From: Neptunicella sp048268085
Lineage (GTDB): Bacteria; Pseudomonadota; Gammaproteobacteria; Enterobacterales; Alteromonadaceae
DNA length: 64,000 nt
Reading direction: 5' to 3'
NCBI RefSeq assembly: GCF_048268085.1
Contig: NZ_JBLWWF010000006.1
Span: forward strand, 124,001 to 188,000
This document shows, one piece after another, positions 43,908 to 51,892 of the stretch (the first letter of the stretch is position 1; each line of letters begins with the position of its first letter). The notes below the pieces were generated by a model, which did not search any database, had not been told where the DNA came from, and saw nothing but the letters and a program-made list of their open reading frames with translations. Both the position numbers and the translations under genes were made by a program.

Positions 43908-44081
43908 TGAAAAATGTCAGGGATGATTAAAGCACGATTAATTATTGAAGGATTTTTACTGCGGACTTCCTGCCCTTCACCTTTCAGCCTGCGCCAACGC
44001 TTCTGAATAGCCATTCCCCCTTATTCGCGCTACAGTAATCGACTTCTTAATTTCCATTTATGATGATAAAGGGATATTTCC

Positions 44082-46091
44082 ATGCGCTATCTGTTGATTC
44101 CGCTGGTTGTGCTAATCACCGCATGCCAGCCACAAACACCGGACACAAAAACTATGACTAAAACCATCGAATACGGCGGTTGGCCGTCACCGATTTCTGC
44201 CGCCTCAATCGTCGAAGGCAGCCGTGGACTGTCCACATTAGCCTATGACAATGGCTATGTGTATTGGGTGGAATCGCGCCCCGAAGAAGGCGGTCGTAAC
44301 ACCATTATGCGCTGGAAAGAAGGTTCAGCCGCACAAGAGGTATTGGCCGCCCCGTGGAATGCCAGAACCCGGGTACAGGAATACGGTGGGCGTTCGGTGC
44401 TGGTGCACAATAATACCATCTGGTTTACCAACTTTGCCGATCAGCGCCTGTATCGTATGCCCATTGGCGAAGCGCCTAAAGCGATCACCCCTGAAGATAA
44501 AATCCGTTTTGGTGCCTGTGAGCTGGATGCGCTGCGTGATCGCCTGATTTGTATTCGTGAAGATCACCGCGCCTTAAAAGAGCCTAAAAATACTTTAGTC
44601 AGTGTGCCAGCCAACGGTATGTCGGAAGGCGAAGTATTATTCGAGGGCAGCAGTTTTGTGTCTGCACCGGGGTTGTCGCCCGATGGTAAGTCGGTTGCTT
44701 TTATCAGCTGGAATCACCCTAATATGCCGTGGGACAATACCACGCTTTGGTCAGCCGCATTTGATGCTGACGGCAAGCTCAGCCAGTTAACTGAACATAA
44801 TGCGAACACGCAGGAATCGGTAATTGATCCCCAATGGGATGCACAAGGTAACCTTTATGCGATTAGCGATCGTAATAACTGGTGGTCGCTATATCAGGTA
44901 AACGACGCTGAATTCACTTTAGTAGCCAGCCAACCGGAGAATTCCGAACTGGGCGGGCCAGCCTGGACGATAGGCAAACATTATTACCATATCCGTGACG
45001 ATGGTTCGATACTGGCCGAAATTACTCAGGGCGCAGTTAGTCAGTTGTATTTGCTTAATCCAGCAACCCAACAGGCGCAATCCATTACCCCTGACAGTGC
45101 CGCGATTGGCGATTTTATCGATAGCGATAGCGGCCTGTTTATTGTTCAGGATCCGAAAACACGTCCAGCTGAACTGGTCGCAGTAACCGATATCAGCAGT
45201 AATAAAACCAATGTGGTGAGAAAAACCAAAGATAATAGCCTTGATCCAGCATGGATACCCGCAACACGCGAAGTGAGCTTCCCGGTCAATGACAACGCCA
45301 CCGCTTACGGCACCTATTATCCACCCACTAACCCAGATGTGTCTGCACCTGAAGGTTCTGCTCCACCACTGATTGTCATGATCCACGGTGGCCCAACGGG
45401 CAGTTCATCTCCCACTTATGCAGTTAGCAAGTATTACTGGACCAGCCGCGGTTTTGCCATTTTGGATGTGAACTACCGCGGGAGTACCGGTTATGGCCGC
45501 GATTACCGTAAAGCACTATATGGAGAATGGGGCATTGCCGATGTACAAGATGCCATTGCCGGGGCGAAATGGCTGGGCGAACAACAACTGGCCGACCGGG
45601 AAAAACTGATTATCCGAGGCGGCAGTGCTGGCGGTTATACTACCCTAGCGGCTCTCGCCACCAGCCATGTATTTAAAGCGGGTGCCAGTTATTACGGCAT
45701 CAGCGATATTGAAGCGCTGGCCGGTGATACCCATAAGTTTGAATCGCGTTATCTGGATCAACTAATTGGCCCCTACCCTGAGCGCAAGGATTTATATATC
45801 GACCGCTCGCCCATTCATCATCTGGATGGCTTTAACGCGCCCCTGTTATTGCTGCAAGGCTTGGATGACAAAGTCGTGCCACCCAACCAGTCGCAAATGA
45901 TATTCGATGCACTCAAAGCTAAAGGCATTCCTACTGCTTACATTCCGTTTGAAGGTGAAGGCCATGGTTTCAGAAAATCTGAGAATATTATTACGGCACT
46001 AAATGCCGAGCTATATTTCTACTCGCAAGTTTTAGGTTTGCCGCTTACCGAAGACTTACCGGCAATCGAAATCGTGGGTAAAACGCAATAA
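44082..46091 (+). CDS. S9-family peptidase lipoprotein (prolyl oligopeptidase-like)
   Basis: A 669 aa serine peptidase. The N-terminus MRYLLIPLVVLITACQPQ has a lipobox (ITAC) with Cys15, so it is a membrane-anchored lipoprotein. A beta-propeller spans residues 40-400 and an alpha/beta-hydrolase domain follows: MIHGGPTGSSSPTYAVSKYY, catalytic Ser in RGGSAGGYTTLAALATSHV near 525, Asp in QGLDDKVVPP and His in FEGEGHGFRK. S9C-type acyl-peptide hydrolase or dipeptidyl peptidase activity is likely. Confidence 0.93.
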   Translation: MRYLLIPLVVLITACQPQTPDTKTMTKTIEYGGWPSPISAASIVEGSRGLSTLAYDNGYVYWVESRPEEGGRNTIMRWKEGSAAQEVLAAPWNARTRVQEYGGRSVLVHNNTIWFTNFADQRLYRMPIGEAPKAITPEDKIRFGACELDALRDRLICIREDHRALKEPKNTLVSVPANGMSEGEVLFEGSSFVSAPGLSPDGKSVAFISWNHPNMPWDNTTLWSAAFDADGKLSQLTEHNANTQESVIDPQWDAQGNLYAISDRNNWWSLYQVNDAEFTLVASQPENSELGGPAWTIGKHYYHIRDDGSILAEITQGAVSQLYLLNPATQQAQSITPDSAAIGDFIDSDSGLFIVQDPKTRPAELVAVTDISSNKTNVVRKTKDNSLDPAWIPATREVSFPVNDNATAYGTYYPPTNPDVSAPEGSAPPLIVMIHGGPTGSSSPTYAVSKYYWTSRGFAILDVNYRGSTGYGRDYRKALYGEWGIADVQDAIAGAKWLGEQQLADREKLIIRGGSAGGYTTLAALATSHVFKAGASYYGISDIEALAGDTHKFESRYLDQLIGPYPERKDLYIDRSPIHHLDGFNAPLLLLQGLDDKVVPPNQSQMIFDALKAKGIPTAYIPFEGEGHGFRKSENIITALNAELYFYSQVLGLPLTEDLPAIEIVGKTQ

Positions 46092-46121
46092 GGTTTGTCG
46101 CAATTATGCAGTGACAGCAAT

Positions 46122-46148
46122 AAAAAAGGCGCTTAATGCGCCTTTTTA
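46122..46148. terminator. bidirectional terminator between S9 peptidase and aceA
   Basis: AAAAAAGGCGC and GCGCCTTTTTA arms around a short TTAAT loop, between convergent genes, with A- and T-runs serving both strands. Confidence 0.85.
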
Positions 46149-46169
46149 CTCTTCCCAAGTGCCAGTATA

Positions 46170-47768
46170 TTAAGCAAACTGATTCATGGTGTTATCTTTA
46201 CCACCCGCTTTAAGTGCCTGGGTGCCAGAGAAGTACTCTTTATGTTCGTCACCAATATCCGAGCCGGACATATTCTGGTGTTTAACACAGGCCAGTTGCT
46301 GACGAATTTCCTGACGCTGTACCTTATCCACATAAGCCAGCATACCCATCTCACCAAAATAGTCTTTAGCCAGATTATCAGTGGATAATGCTGCTGTGTG
46401 GTAGGTTGGCAGCGTAATCAGGTGATGGAAAATGCCCGCTTCTTTGGCCGCATCACGCTGGAAGCGCTGGATTTTTTGGTCGGCTTCCATTGCCAATTCG
46501 GTTTCGTCATATTGCGCCTGCATCAGGTTATCGCGTTGATAGCCGCTGGTATCTTTGCCCTGCTGCTGCCAACTGTCGAATACTTGCTGACGGAAATTCA
46601 GTGTCCAGTTAAATGAAGGGCTGTTGTTGTAAACCAGCTTGGCGTCTGGCACCACTTCACGAATACGATTGACCATACCGGCAATCTGGCCGATATGCGG
46701 TTTTTCGGTTTCAATCCACAATAAATCAGCACCATGCTGCAATGAAGTAATACAATCCAGTACCACCCTATCTTCACCGGTATTGGCTTTAAAACGCACC
46801 AGTCCGTTTGGCAAACGTGTGGGTTTGATCAGCTTATCGCCCTGTTTAATCAACATATCGCCAGATTGGAGTTGATCCAGTGACGTAATAGCTTGGCCAT
46901 CAATAAATGCATTGTACTGGTCTGCCAGATCCCCAGCCCGTTGAGATACCGGAATTTTTTGGGTCAGCCCAGCGCCCAGTGAATCGGTGCGCGCAACAAT
47001 AACACCATCCTCAACGCCCATTTCCATAAAGGCATAACGTACTGCGTTAATTTTGGCCAGGAAATCTTCATGGGGCACGGTTACTTTGCCGTCTTGATGG
47101 CCGCATTGTTTGGCATCGGACACCTGATTTTCAATCTGGATGCAACAGGCGCCCGCTTCGATCATCTTTTTCGCCAGCAAATAGGTGGCTTCCTCGTTAC
47201 CAAAACCGGCATCAATATCGGCAATAATCGGCACTACATGGGTTTGAAAGTGATCAATCTGCTTTTGAATTGCCTGTACTTTAACTTCGTCACCCGTTTC
47301 ACGCGCCGCATCCAGCTCACTAAACAACTGTTGCAATTCCCGCGCATCGGCTTGTTTTAAAAAGGTATAAAGCTCTTCGATTAAGGCGGGAACTGAGGTT
47401 TTTTCATGCATGGACTGATCGGGCAATGGACCAAATTCAGAGCGCATGGCCGCTACCATCCAGCCGGATAGATACAAATAACGCCCTTTAGTGGTGTTGA
47501 AATGTTTTTTAACCGAAATCATTTTCTGCTGCCCAACAAAACCATGCCAGACACCTAACGACTGGGTGTAGTTGGCCGGGCTATTATCATAGGCAGCCAT
47601 ATCTGCACGCATAATCGCGGCAGTATACTTGGCAATATCCAACCCGGTTTTGAAACGATTTTGCAAACGCATACGGGCAACGGATTCAGCGTCAATTGCC
47701 TGCCATCCTGCCCCTTGTTGATTAAGCGTTGTCTGAGCCTGATTGATTTCAGTCTTATAGTTTTGCAT
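46170..47768 (-). CDS. aceA: isocitrate lyase, long form
   Basis: A 532 aa glyoxylate-cycle enzyme splitting isocitrate to succinate and glyoxylate. The catalytic motif is CCIQIENQVSDAKQCGHQDG near residue 210 (KQCGH instead of the usual KKCGH). IIADIDAGFGNEEATYLLAK and LLWIETEKPHIGQIAGMVN are also diagnostic. At 532 aa it is about 100 residues longer than E. coli AceA and belongs to the extended type found in Pseudomonas and many marine bacteria. GGAGTACCCT precedes the ATG. Malate synthase is not adjacent. Confidence 0.95.
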   Translation of the reverse strand: MQNYKTEINQAQTTLNQQGAGWQAIDAESVARMRLQNRFKTGLDIAKYTAAIMRADMAAYDNSPANYTQSLGVWHGFVGQQKMISVKKHFNTTKGRYLYLSGWMVAAMRSEFGPLPDQSMHEKTSVPALIEELYTFLKQADARELQQLFSELDAARETGDEVKVQAIQKQIDHFQTHVVPIIADIDAGFGNEEATYLLAKKMIEAGACCIQIENQVSDAKQCGHQDGKVTVPHEDFLAKINAVRYAFMEMGVEDGVIVARTDSLGAGLTQKIPVSQRAGDLADQYNAFIDGQAITSLDQLQSGDMLIKQGDKLIKPTRLPNGLVRFKANTGEDRVVLDCITSLQHGADLLWIETEKPHIGQIAGMVNRIREVVPDAKLVYNNSPSFNWTLNFRQQVFDSWQQQGKDTSGYQRDNLMQAQYDETELAMEADQKIQRFQRDAAKEAGIFHHLITLPTYHTAALSTDNLAKDYFGEMGMLAYVDKVQRQEIRQQLACVKHQNMSGSDIGDEHKEYFSGTQALKAGGKDNTMNQFA

Positions 47769-48130
47769 AGGGTACTCCGTATTATTATGTTTAGTGCAAT
47801 GACTTTGCTAGGCATTGAACATTGTTTGAACACTCGGGAGTCATCTTAGTGAAGTTTTAACTAAAATTTCACAATAGAAATTACACAATGTAAATTTTAC
47901 AAAACACTAAAATCCCATGCTTCTGAATAAGCTCGATTTACGTACTAAATTGATCAATGTGCGGTTATCAGATTGAGAGAACGCGATAAGGAATTGAGCG
48001 GTTATCACTGGCTACAGAGAATTTAGATTAATCCATCTAAAAATCGAATCATTATTATCTATATTTCGCGCTGTTTCATTTATACACTTCGAGTAAGCTT
48101 GTTATATAAAATTATCTATACAGGATGATA
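47769..48130. other. spacer between aceA and cytochrome b561 genes, with palindromes
   Basis: About 360 bases of divergent promoter DNA. It contains TTACA-CAA-TGTAA (47881-47893) merging into TGTAAA-T-TTTACA (47889-47901), and GTGAA..TTCAC near 47850-47872. These overlapping palindromes are plausible operators for aceA but I cannot name the regulator with confidence. Confidence 0.45.
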
Positions 48131-48700
48131 ATGAAATTAACCAACAGTAAATCCAGCTTTGGTTGGGTCAGTATTATTGTTCACTGGCTTAGTGCCGCAG
48201 CCATAGTAGGCTTATTCGTATTGGGATGGTGGATGGTAGACCTGACTTATTACAGTAAATGGTACCAAACCGCACCGATGTGGCATGTTAGCATCGGTAT
48301 ATTATTAGCGGTATTAACCGTATTCAGGCTGATATGGCGTTTTAGTCAGCCTCAGCCCGTATTTGAAGGGGTGCAATGGGAAAAGATGTCAGCCAAATTT
48401 GCGCATGGATTACTGTATTTGCTGCTGATACTGATATTTATTAGCGGTTACTTGATCCCTACCGCAGACGGTCGTGGCATTGACGTGTTTGACTGGTTTA
48501 CCCTTCCCTCAATGGGAGAGTTGTTCCAGCATCAAGGCACCACTAGCGGTGATGTTCATCGTTGGGGCGCCTATATATTAATGGGACTAACCGGTTTACA
48601 TGCCTTAGCCGCCGTTAAGCACCACTTTATTGATAAAGATTCAACCTTGAGCAGAATGCTAAAACCTGCCAAAAACAACAAAACCAACGGAGATAATTAA
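48131..48700 (+). CDS. cytochrome b561 family protein (YceJ type)
   Basis: About 189 aa, four transmembrane helices (near residues 14-34, 48-68, 92-112 and 148-168), with heme-ligand histidines in WVSIIVHWLSAAAIVGL, WHVSIGILLAVLTVFRL and GLHALAAVKHHF. It is a diheme electron-transfer protein. ATG at 48131 is favoured because AGG sits at the right distance; the ATG at 48125 abuts it. Overlaps yceI by one base, the yceJ-yceI pair of E. coli. Confidence 0.9.
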   Translation: MKLTNSKSSFGWVSIIVHWLSAAAIVGLFVLGWWMVDLTYYSKWYQTAPMWHVSIGILLAVLTVFRLIWRFSQPQPVFEGVQWEKMSAKFAHGLLYLLLILIFISGYLIPTADGRGIDVFDWFTLPSMGELFQHQGTTSGDVHRWGAYILMGLTGLHALAAVKHHFIDKDSTLSRMLKPAKNNKTNGDN

Positions 48701-49254
48701 TGAAAAAACTGATTTTTACTACGGCGTTACTGGCAGCTTCACCATTTGCAAGCGCAGCAGATTATGTGATCGATACACAAGGGGCTCACGCATCCATCAA
48801 TTTTAAAGTGAGCCATTTAGGCTATTCCTATGTGACAGGCCGCTTTAATACTTTTGATGGCAAGTTCAGCTATGATCCAGCCAAACCTGAAGCATCAACG
48901 GTAACGGTTAATATCGATACCAGCAGTGTTGATACTAACCATGCTAAACGTAACAAGCACATTAGCAGTGACGATTTCTTAAACGTAGATAAATTCAGTA
49001 CCGCTAAATTTGTTAGTACAGACGTTGAAGATGCTGGTGACGGTAAACTAAATATCAAAGGTAATTTAACCTTAATGGGTGTCACTAAACCTATCGTGAT
49101 TGAAGCGACTAAAATTGGTGAAGGTAAAGATCCTTGGGGCGGTTATCGCGCAGGCTTTGAGGGAACAACCACTATTAGTATGGGTGACTTCGGTACCAAA
49201 ATGGATTTCGGCAAAGTCGAATTTGATTTAATTGTTGAAGGTATTAAACAATAA
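48700..49254 (+). CDS. yceI: YceI-family periplasmic lipid-binding-like protein
   Basis: A 184 aa protein with a signal peptide (cleavage after FASA, residue 20) and a lipocalin-like YceI domain: YVIDTQGAHASINFKVSHLG, GKFSYDPAKPEASTVTVNID, GNLTLMGVTKPIVIEATKIG. YceI homologues bind polyisoprenoids in the periplasm. Co-transcribed with the b561 gene. Confidence 0.95.
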   Translation: MKKLIFTTALLAASPFASAADYVIDTQGAHASINFKVSHLGYSYVTGRFNTFDGKFSYDPAKPEASTVTVNIDTSSVDTNHAKRNKHISSDDFLNVDKFSTAKFVSTDVEDAGDGKLNIKGNLTLMGVTKPIVIEATKIGEGKDPWGGYRAGFEGTTTISMGDFGTKMDFGKVEFDLIVEGIKQ

Positions 49255-49290
49255 TCTTATTTGAATAAGTCGGGCTTTCTTAGCCCATCA

Positions 49291-49318
49291 AAAAACGGCG
49301 AATTATCGCCGTTTTTTT
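49291..49318. terminator. bidirectional terminator
   Basis: AAAAACGGCGA, loop ATTA, TCGCCGTTTTT plus extra T, between convergent yceI and DUF1456 genes. Confidence 0.9.
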
Positions 49319-49339
49319 GTGTACAAATGCACAGAGTGG

Positions 49340-49825
49340 TTAAGGATTCCAGTGATCGGCAGGACGATATTTTTTAGTCAGTCCTTGTAAAAAATTACGC
49401 AAAAACTGGTCGCCACATTCTTTATAATTGCGGTGTTGTGGGTTTCTAAACAACGCGGACAGTTCACTTTTGCCTAATTTGAAATCCGCTAACTGCATAA
49501 TATTGATGATGTCTTGTTCTTGCAGGGTTAATGCGACGCGGATTTTCTTCAGGATTTCGTTATTTGTTAACTTTTCACCTGCTTCAAGTACTTTGGGTTC
49601 TCTGCCCTCTTGCTTACCCCGATTTTTGTAAATCAAGCCATCCAAAAATAATGACAATACTTTATCGCGACACAGAACAAAGCCGGCTTCGTCTTCTTTT
49701 TTCATAATACCGTGTAAATATTCCAACTCCATGTCGTAATCGGCCAACTTAAAAATGGCAATAGCGGCGGTATCATTAATAGTTAGGGCGTAACGCAGGC
49801 GGCGTAGAACGTCATTATGAATCAT
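49340..49825 (-). CDS. yehS: DUF1456 (YehS-like) protein
   Basis: A 161 aa protein with two copies of the DUF1456 repeat: HNDVLRRLRYALTINDTAAI at the start and NNEILKKIRVALTLQEQDII near residue 87, followed by LADFKLGKSELSALFRNP. The family is widespread with no assigned function. Stand-alone gene. Confidence 0.92.
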   Translation of the reverse strand: MIHNDVLRRLRYALTINDTAAIAIFKLADYDMELEYLHGIMKKEDEAGFVLCRDKVLSLFLDGLIYKNRGKQEGREPKVLEAGEKLTNNEILKKIRVALTLQEQDIINIMQLADFKLGKSELSALFRNPQHRNYKECGDQFLRNFLQGLTKKYRPADHWNP

Positions 49826-49999
49826 CTAATATTCCAAGGTAGTAAACGCAGATAATTGCGTAAAAATGCTATTTTAACCTGATTTAGCTTGGTCGTGGGA
49901 TGCAATTAAATAAAAAATACATTTTTGTTTATTTTTAGCAAGACAAATGACTAATTTGCGTATATAAAGCGTCACCTTCAATCGCTGAGTAGTACACTT

Positions 50000-50662
50000 A
50001 TGAGCGCATTCGCTCTACCTAATGACAATGCTTTATCTACCGGTAAACTCGATCATATTGCCGATGCATTAGTTGAACAGGGTTATTGCTTAATTGAAGA
50101 CTTTTTCCCGCCCGTTTTGATCAGCCAGCTGGCTATGCAAGTCCGTCAATTACCGGATGATTATTTTAAACGTGCAGCCATTGGGCGCGCCACCGAACAA
50201 CAAATTAACCAATTTGTGCGCACTGATCACATTCACTGGCTGAGTGGAGAAACCCCAGAACAGCAACACTATATGAAACTTATGTCAGATTTGCGTATCG
50301 AGCTTAATCGACGTTTGTTTATGGGGCTGTTTGACTATGAATGTCACTTTGCCCATTACGCTCAAGGTAGTTATTACAAACGCCATCTGGATGCATTTAA
50401 AGGTAATACCAACCGGGTTTTATCTACCGTGTTGTATCTTAATCCTGACTGGGATCCGGCTGATGGCGGCGAGTTATTAATGTACCGTAAAAAAGTTAAA
50501 GAACCTTTTTTAACCGTGATCCCCAAGCTAGGATCCTTTATTGTATTTCTGAGCGAACGCTTTCCACATGAAGTCTTAGCCGCCAACAAAAATCGCTATA
50601 GTTTAACCGGCTGGTTTCGCGTCAATAACAGCTTGGGTGATTGCATCGATCCTTCCAGATAA
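50000..50662 (+). CDS. 2OG-Fe(II) oxygenase
   Basis: A 220 aa prolyl-4-hydroxylase-like dioxygenase. The iron ligands are His and Asp in GSYYKRHLDAFKGN near residue 130 and His in ERFPHEVLAANKNRYSLTGW near 190; the arginine in the same segment binds 2-oxoglutarate. It hydroxylates an unknown substrate, possibly protein. Stand-alone gene with no clear ribosome site. Confidence 0.9.
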   Translation: MSAFALPNDNALSTGKLDHIADALVEQGYCLIEDFFPPVLISQLAMQVRQLPDDYFKRAAIGRATEQQINQFVRTDHIHWLSGETPEQQHYMKLMSDLRIELNRRLFMGLFDYECHFAHYAQGSYYKRHLDAFKGNTNRVLSTVLYLNPDWDPADGGELLMYRKKVKEPFLTVIPKLGSFIVFLSERFPHEVLAANKNRYSLTGWFRVNNSLGDCIDPSR

Positions 50663-50747
50663 CTCCTTTTAATATCCGGCAATCATCAATATTCAAATTA
50701 AAAATACTTATTATTCAATTAGTTATAAAATATTTTAAAATTTTCTG

Positions 50748-50774
50748 TTGAAAAAAGCTTGGCCTGCCATATAT
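50748..50774 (+). promoter_or_regulatory. predicted sigma32 heat-shock promoter
   Basis: TTGAAA (50748-50753), 13 bases, CCATATAT (50767-50774), matching the sigma32 pattern CTTGAAA-N(11-16)-CCCATNT reasonably. It lies 130 bases before the Hsp20 gene, giving a long structured leader. Confidence 0.6.
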
Positions 50775-50873
50775 ATAAATTGTCGACGCCGAAAGGGTTG
50801 ACAAAAACGCCGCCGATTATCGGGGCAAACTTAAACATTGATGGTCTAGTCACAACAAAACGGCAGCCCATCA

Positions 50874-50898
50874 CATATTGCTTAATTAAGAGGATATG
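50874..50898 (+). promoter_or_regulatory. ROSE-like RNA thermometer over the Hsp20 ribosome site
   Basis: ATATTGCTT (50875-50883) faces AAGAGGATAT (50888-50897) around loop AATT. Pairing is A-T, T-A, A-T, T-A, T-G, G-G, then a bulged A, C-G, T-A, T-A, and the outer C-G closes it. The TTGCT opposite AGGA with a G-G pair is the hallmark of ROSE elements, which hide the ribosome site until heat melts the stem. The start codon follows at 50902. Two further small hairpins precede it. Confidence 0.7.
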
Positions 50899-50901
50899 CA
50901 A

Positions 50902-51345
50902 ATGCGTAACATCGATCTATCTCCACTTTATCGTTCTTTCATTGGTTTTGACCACTTGGCGTCTATGATTGACAACGCCTCACGCAATGAAAAACAAACC
51001 AGTTATCCACCTTATAACATCGAATTGCTCGCCGAAGACAAATATCGGATCACGATGGCTGTAGCCGGTTTCGCTGAAGATCAAATCGAAATCGAAGCCC
51101 AGGAAAACACGCTACTGGTCACCGGTAATAAGCAAGCGAAAGATGAGGAACGTAAATTCCTGCATAAGGGTATTTCAGAACGCAACTTTGAACGCAAGTT
51201 TCAACTAGGCGACCATGTCAAGGTGCTCGCAGCCGACCTGCAAAATGGTTTACTGCACATTGATTTGGAACGGATAATTCCCGAAGCCAAGAAACCTCGC
51301 AAGATTCAAATAGGCAGTAGCTTAATCGAGAATAAACCCGAATAA
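50902..51345 (+). CDS. ibpA: small heat shock protein, Hsp20/IbpA family
   Basis: About 147 aa. The N-terminus MRNIDLSPLYRSFIGFDHLA is of the IbpA/IbpB type and the alpha-crystallin domain covers residues 35-125 (PPYNIELLAEDKYRITMAVA, FLHKGISERNFERKFQLGDH), with an I-x-I-type end (RKIQIGS). It binds aggregating proteins in the cytoplasm. The ATG at 50902 is chosen over 50896 since AGAGGA is seven bases upstream. Controlled by heat through a sigma32-like promoter and a ROSE-like leader. Confidence 0.93.
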   Translation: MRNIDLSPLYRSFIGFDHLASMIDNASRNEKQTSYPPYNIELLAEDKYRITMAVAGFAEDQIEIEAQENTLLVTGNKQAKDEERKFLHKGISERNFERKFQLGDHVKVLAADLQNGLLHIDLERIIPEAKKPRKIQIGSSLIENKPE

Positions 51346-51372
51346 GTTCTTCTACTGTGTTGTCTCTCTGAT

Positions 51373-51399
51373 AAAAGCGGCCTGATAAGCCGCTTTTTT
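51373..51399 (+). terminator. terminator of the Hsp20 gene
   Basis: AAAAGCGGC, seven-base loop, GCCGCTTTT plus T residues. Confidence 0.88.
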
Positions 51400-51481
51400 A
51401 GTATGTACAATCTTGGTAAATAAGCTGATGAATCACGCGTCGAATTGACTGCCCAAAGATAATTCCAATCCTTTACCCAAT

Positions 51482-51510
51482 AAAAAGGCCGGCATTGCCG
51501 ACCTGTTTTA
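51482..51510 (-). terminator. terminator of the isc operon
   Basis: On the minus strand, GG-T-CGGC, loop AAT, GCCG-G-CC with one mismatch, followed by TTTTTA. It lies 25 bases after the fdx stop. Confidence 0.7.
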
Positions 51511-51532
51511 TATTGTACCGATTAACCTTATT

Positions 51533-51871
51533 TTAATGCGCTTCGCTGACTTGGTTCACGGTGTATTTAGGTATTTCTACCACCAGATTTTCATCTTTCA
51601 TCACCGCCTGACAGCCTAAACGCGATTCCGGCTCCAAACCCCAGGCTTTATCCAGCATATCATCTTCCAGTTCATCACTCTCATCCAGCGAATCAAAACC
51701 TTCACGCACGATTACATGACAGGTTGTACAAGCGCAGGATTTCTCGCAAGCATGTTCAATATCGATGCCATTTTTCAGGGCCGCATCCAGTACTGTTGTA
51801 CCTTCCTCAACATCCAATACAGCACCATCGGGACACAATTCGCTATGGGGTAAAAATATGATTTGTGGCAT
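51533..51871 (-). CDS. fdx: ISC-type [2Fe-2S] ferredoxin
   Basis: A 112 aa ferredoxin that donates electrons for cluster assembly. The cluster cysteines are in IEHACEKSCACTTCHVIV near residue 42 and in SRLGCQAVMKDENL near 87. Last gene of the isc operon; no iscX follows. Confidence 0.96.
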   Translation of the reverse strand: MPQIIFLPHSELCPDGAVLDVEEGTTVLDAALKNGIDIEHACEKSCACTTCHVIVREGFDSLDESDELEDDMLDKAWGLEPESRLGCQAVMKDENLVVEIPKYTVNQVSEAH

Positions 51872-51892
51872 TCTTTATATCCTGTTTGAAAT

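Larger units (their letters stand above)
43351..44081. other. gene-free, highly structured spacer
   Basis: About 730 bases with no convincing gene. It holds a 12-base palindrome TTTAACGTTAAA (43379-43390), a GGCGTCGCGTTGGCGAC hairpin (from 43420), and from 43660 to 43930 a dense series of hairpins listed separately. The final 150 bases before the S9 peptidase gene should contain its promoter. Confidence 0.6.
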
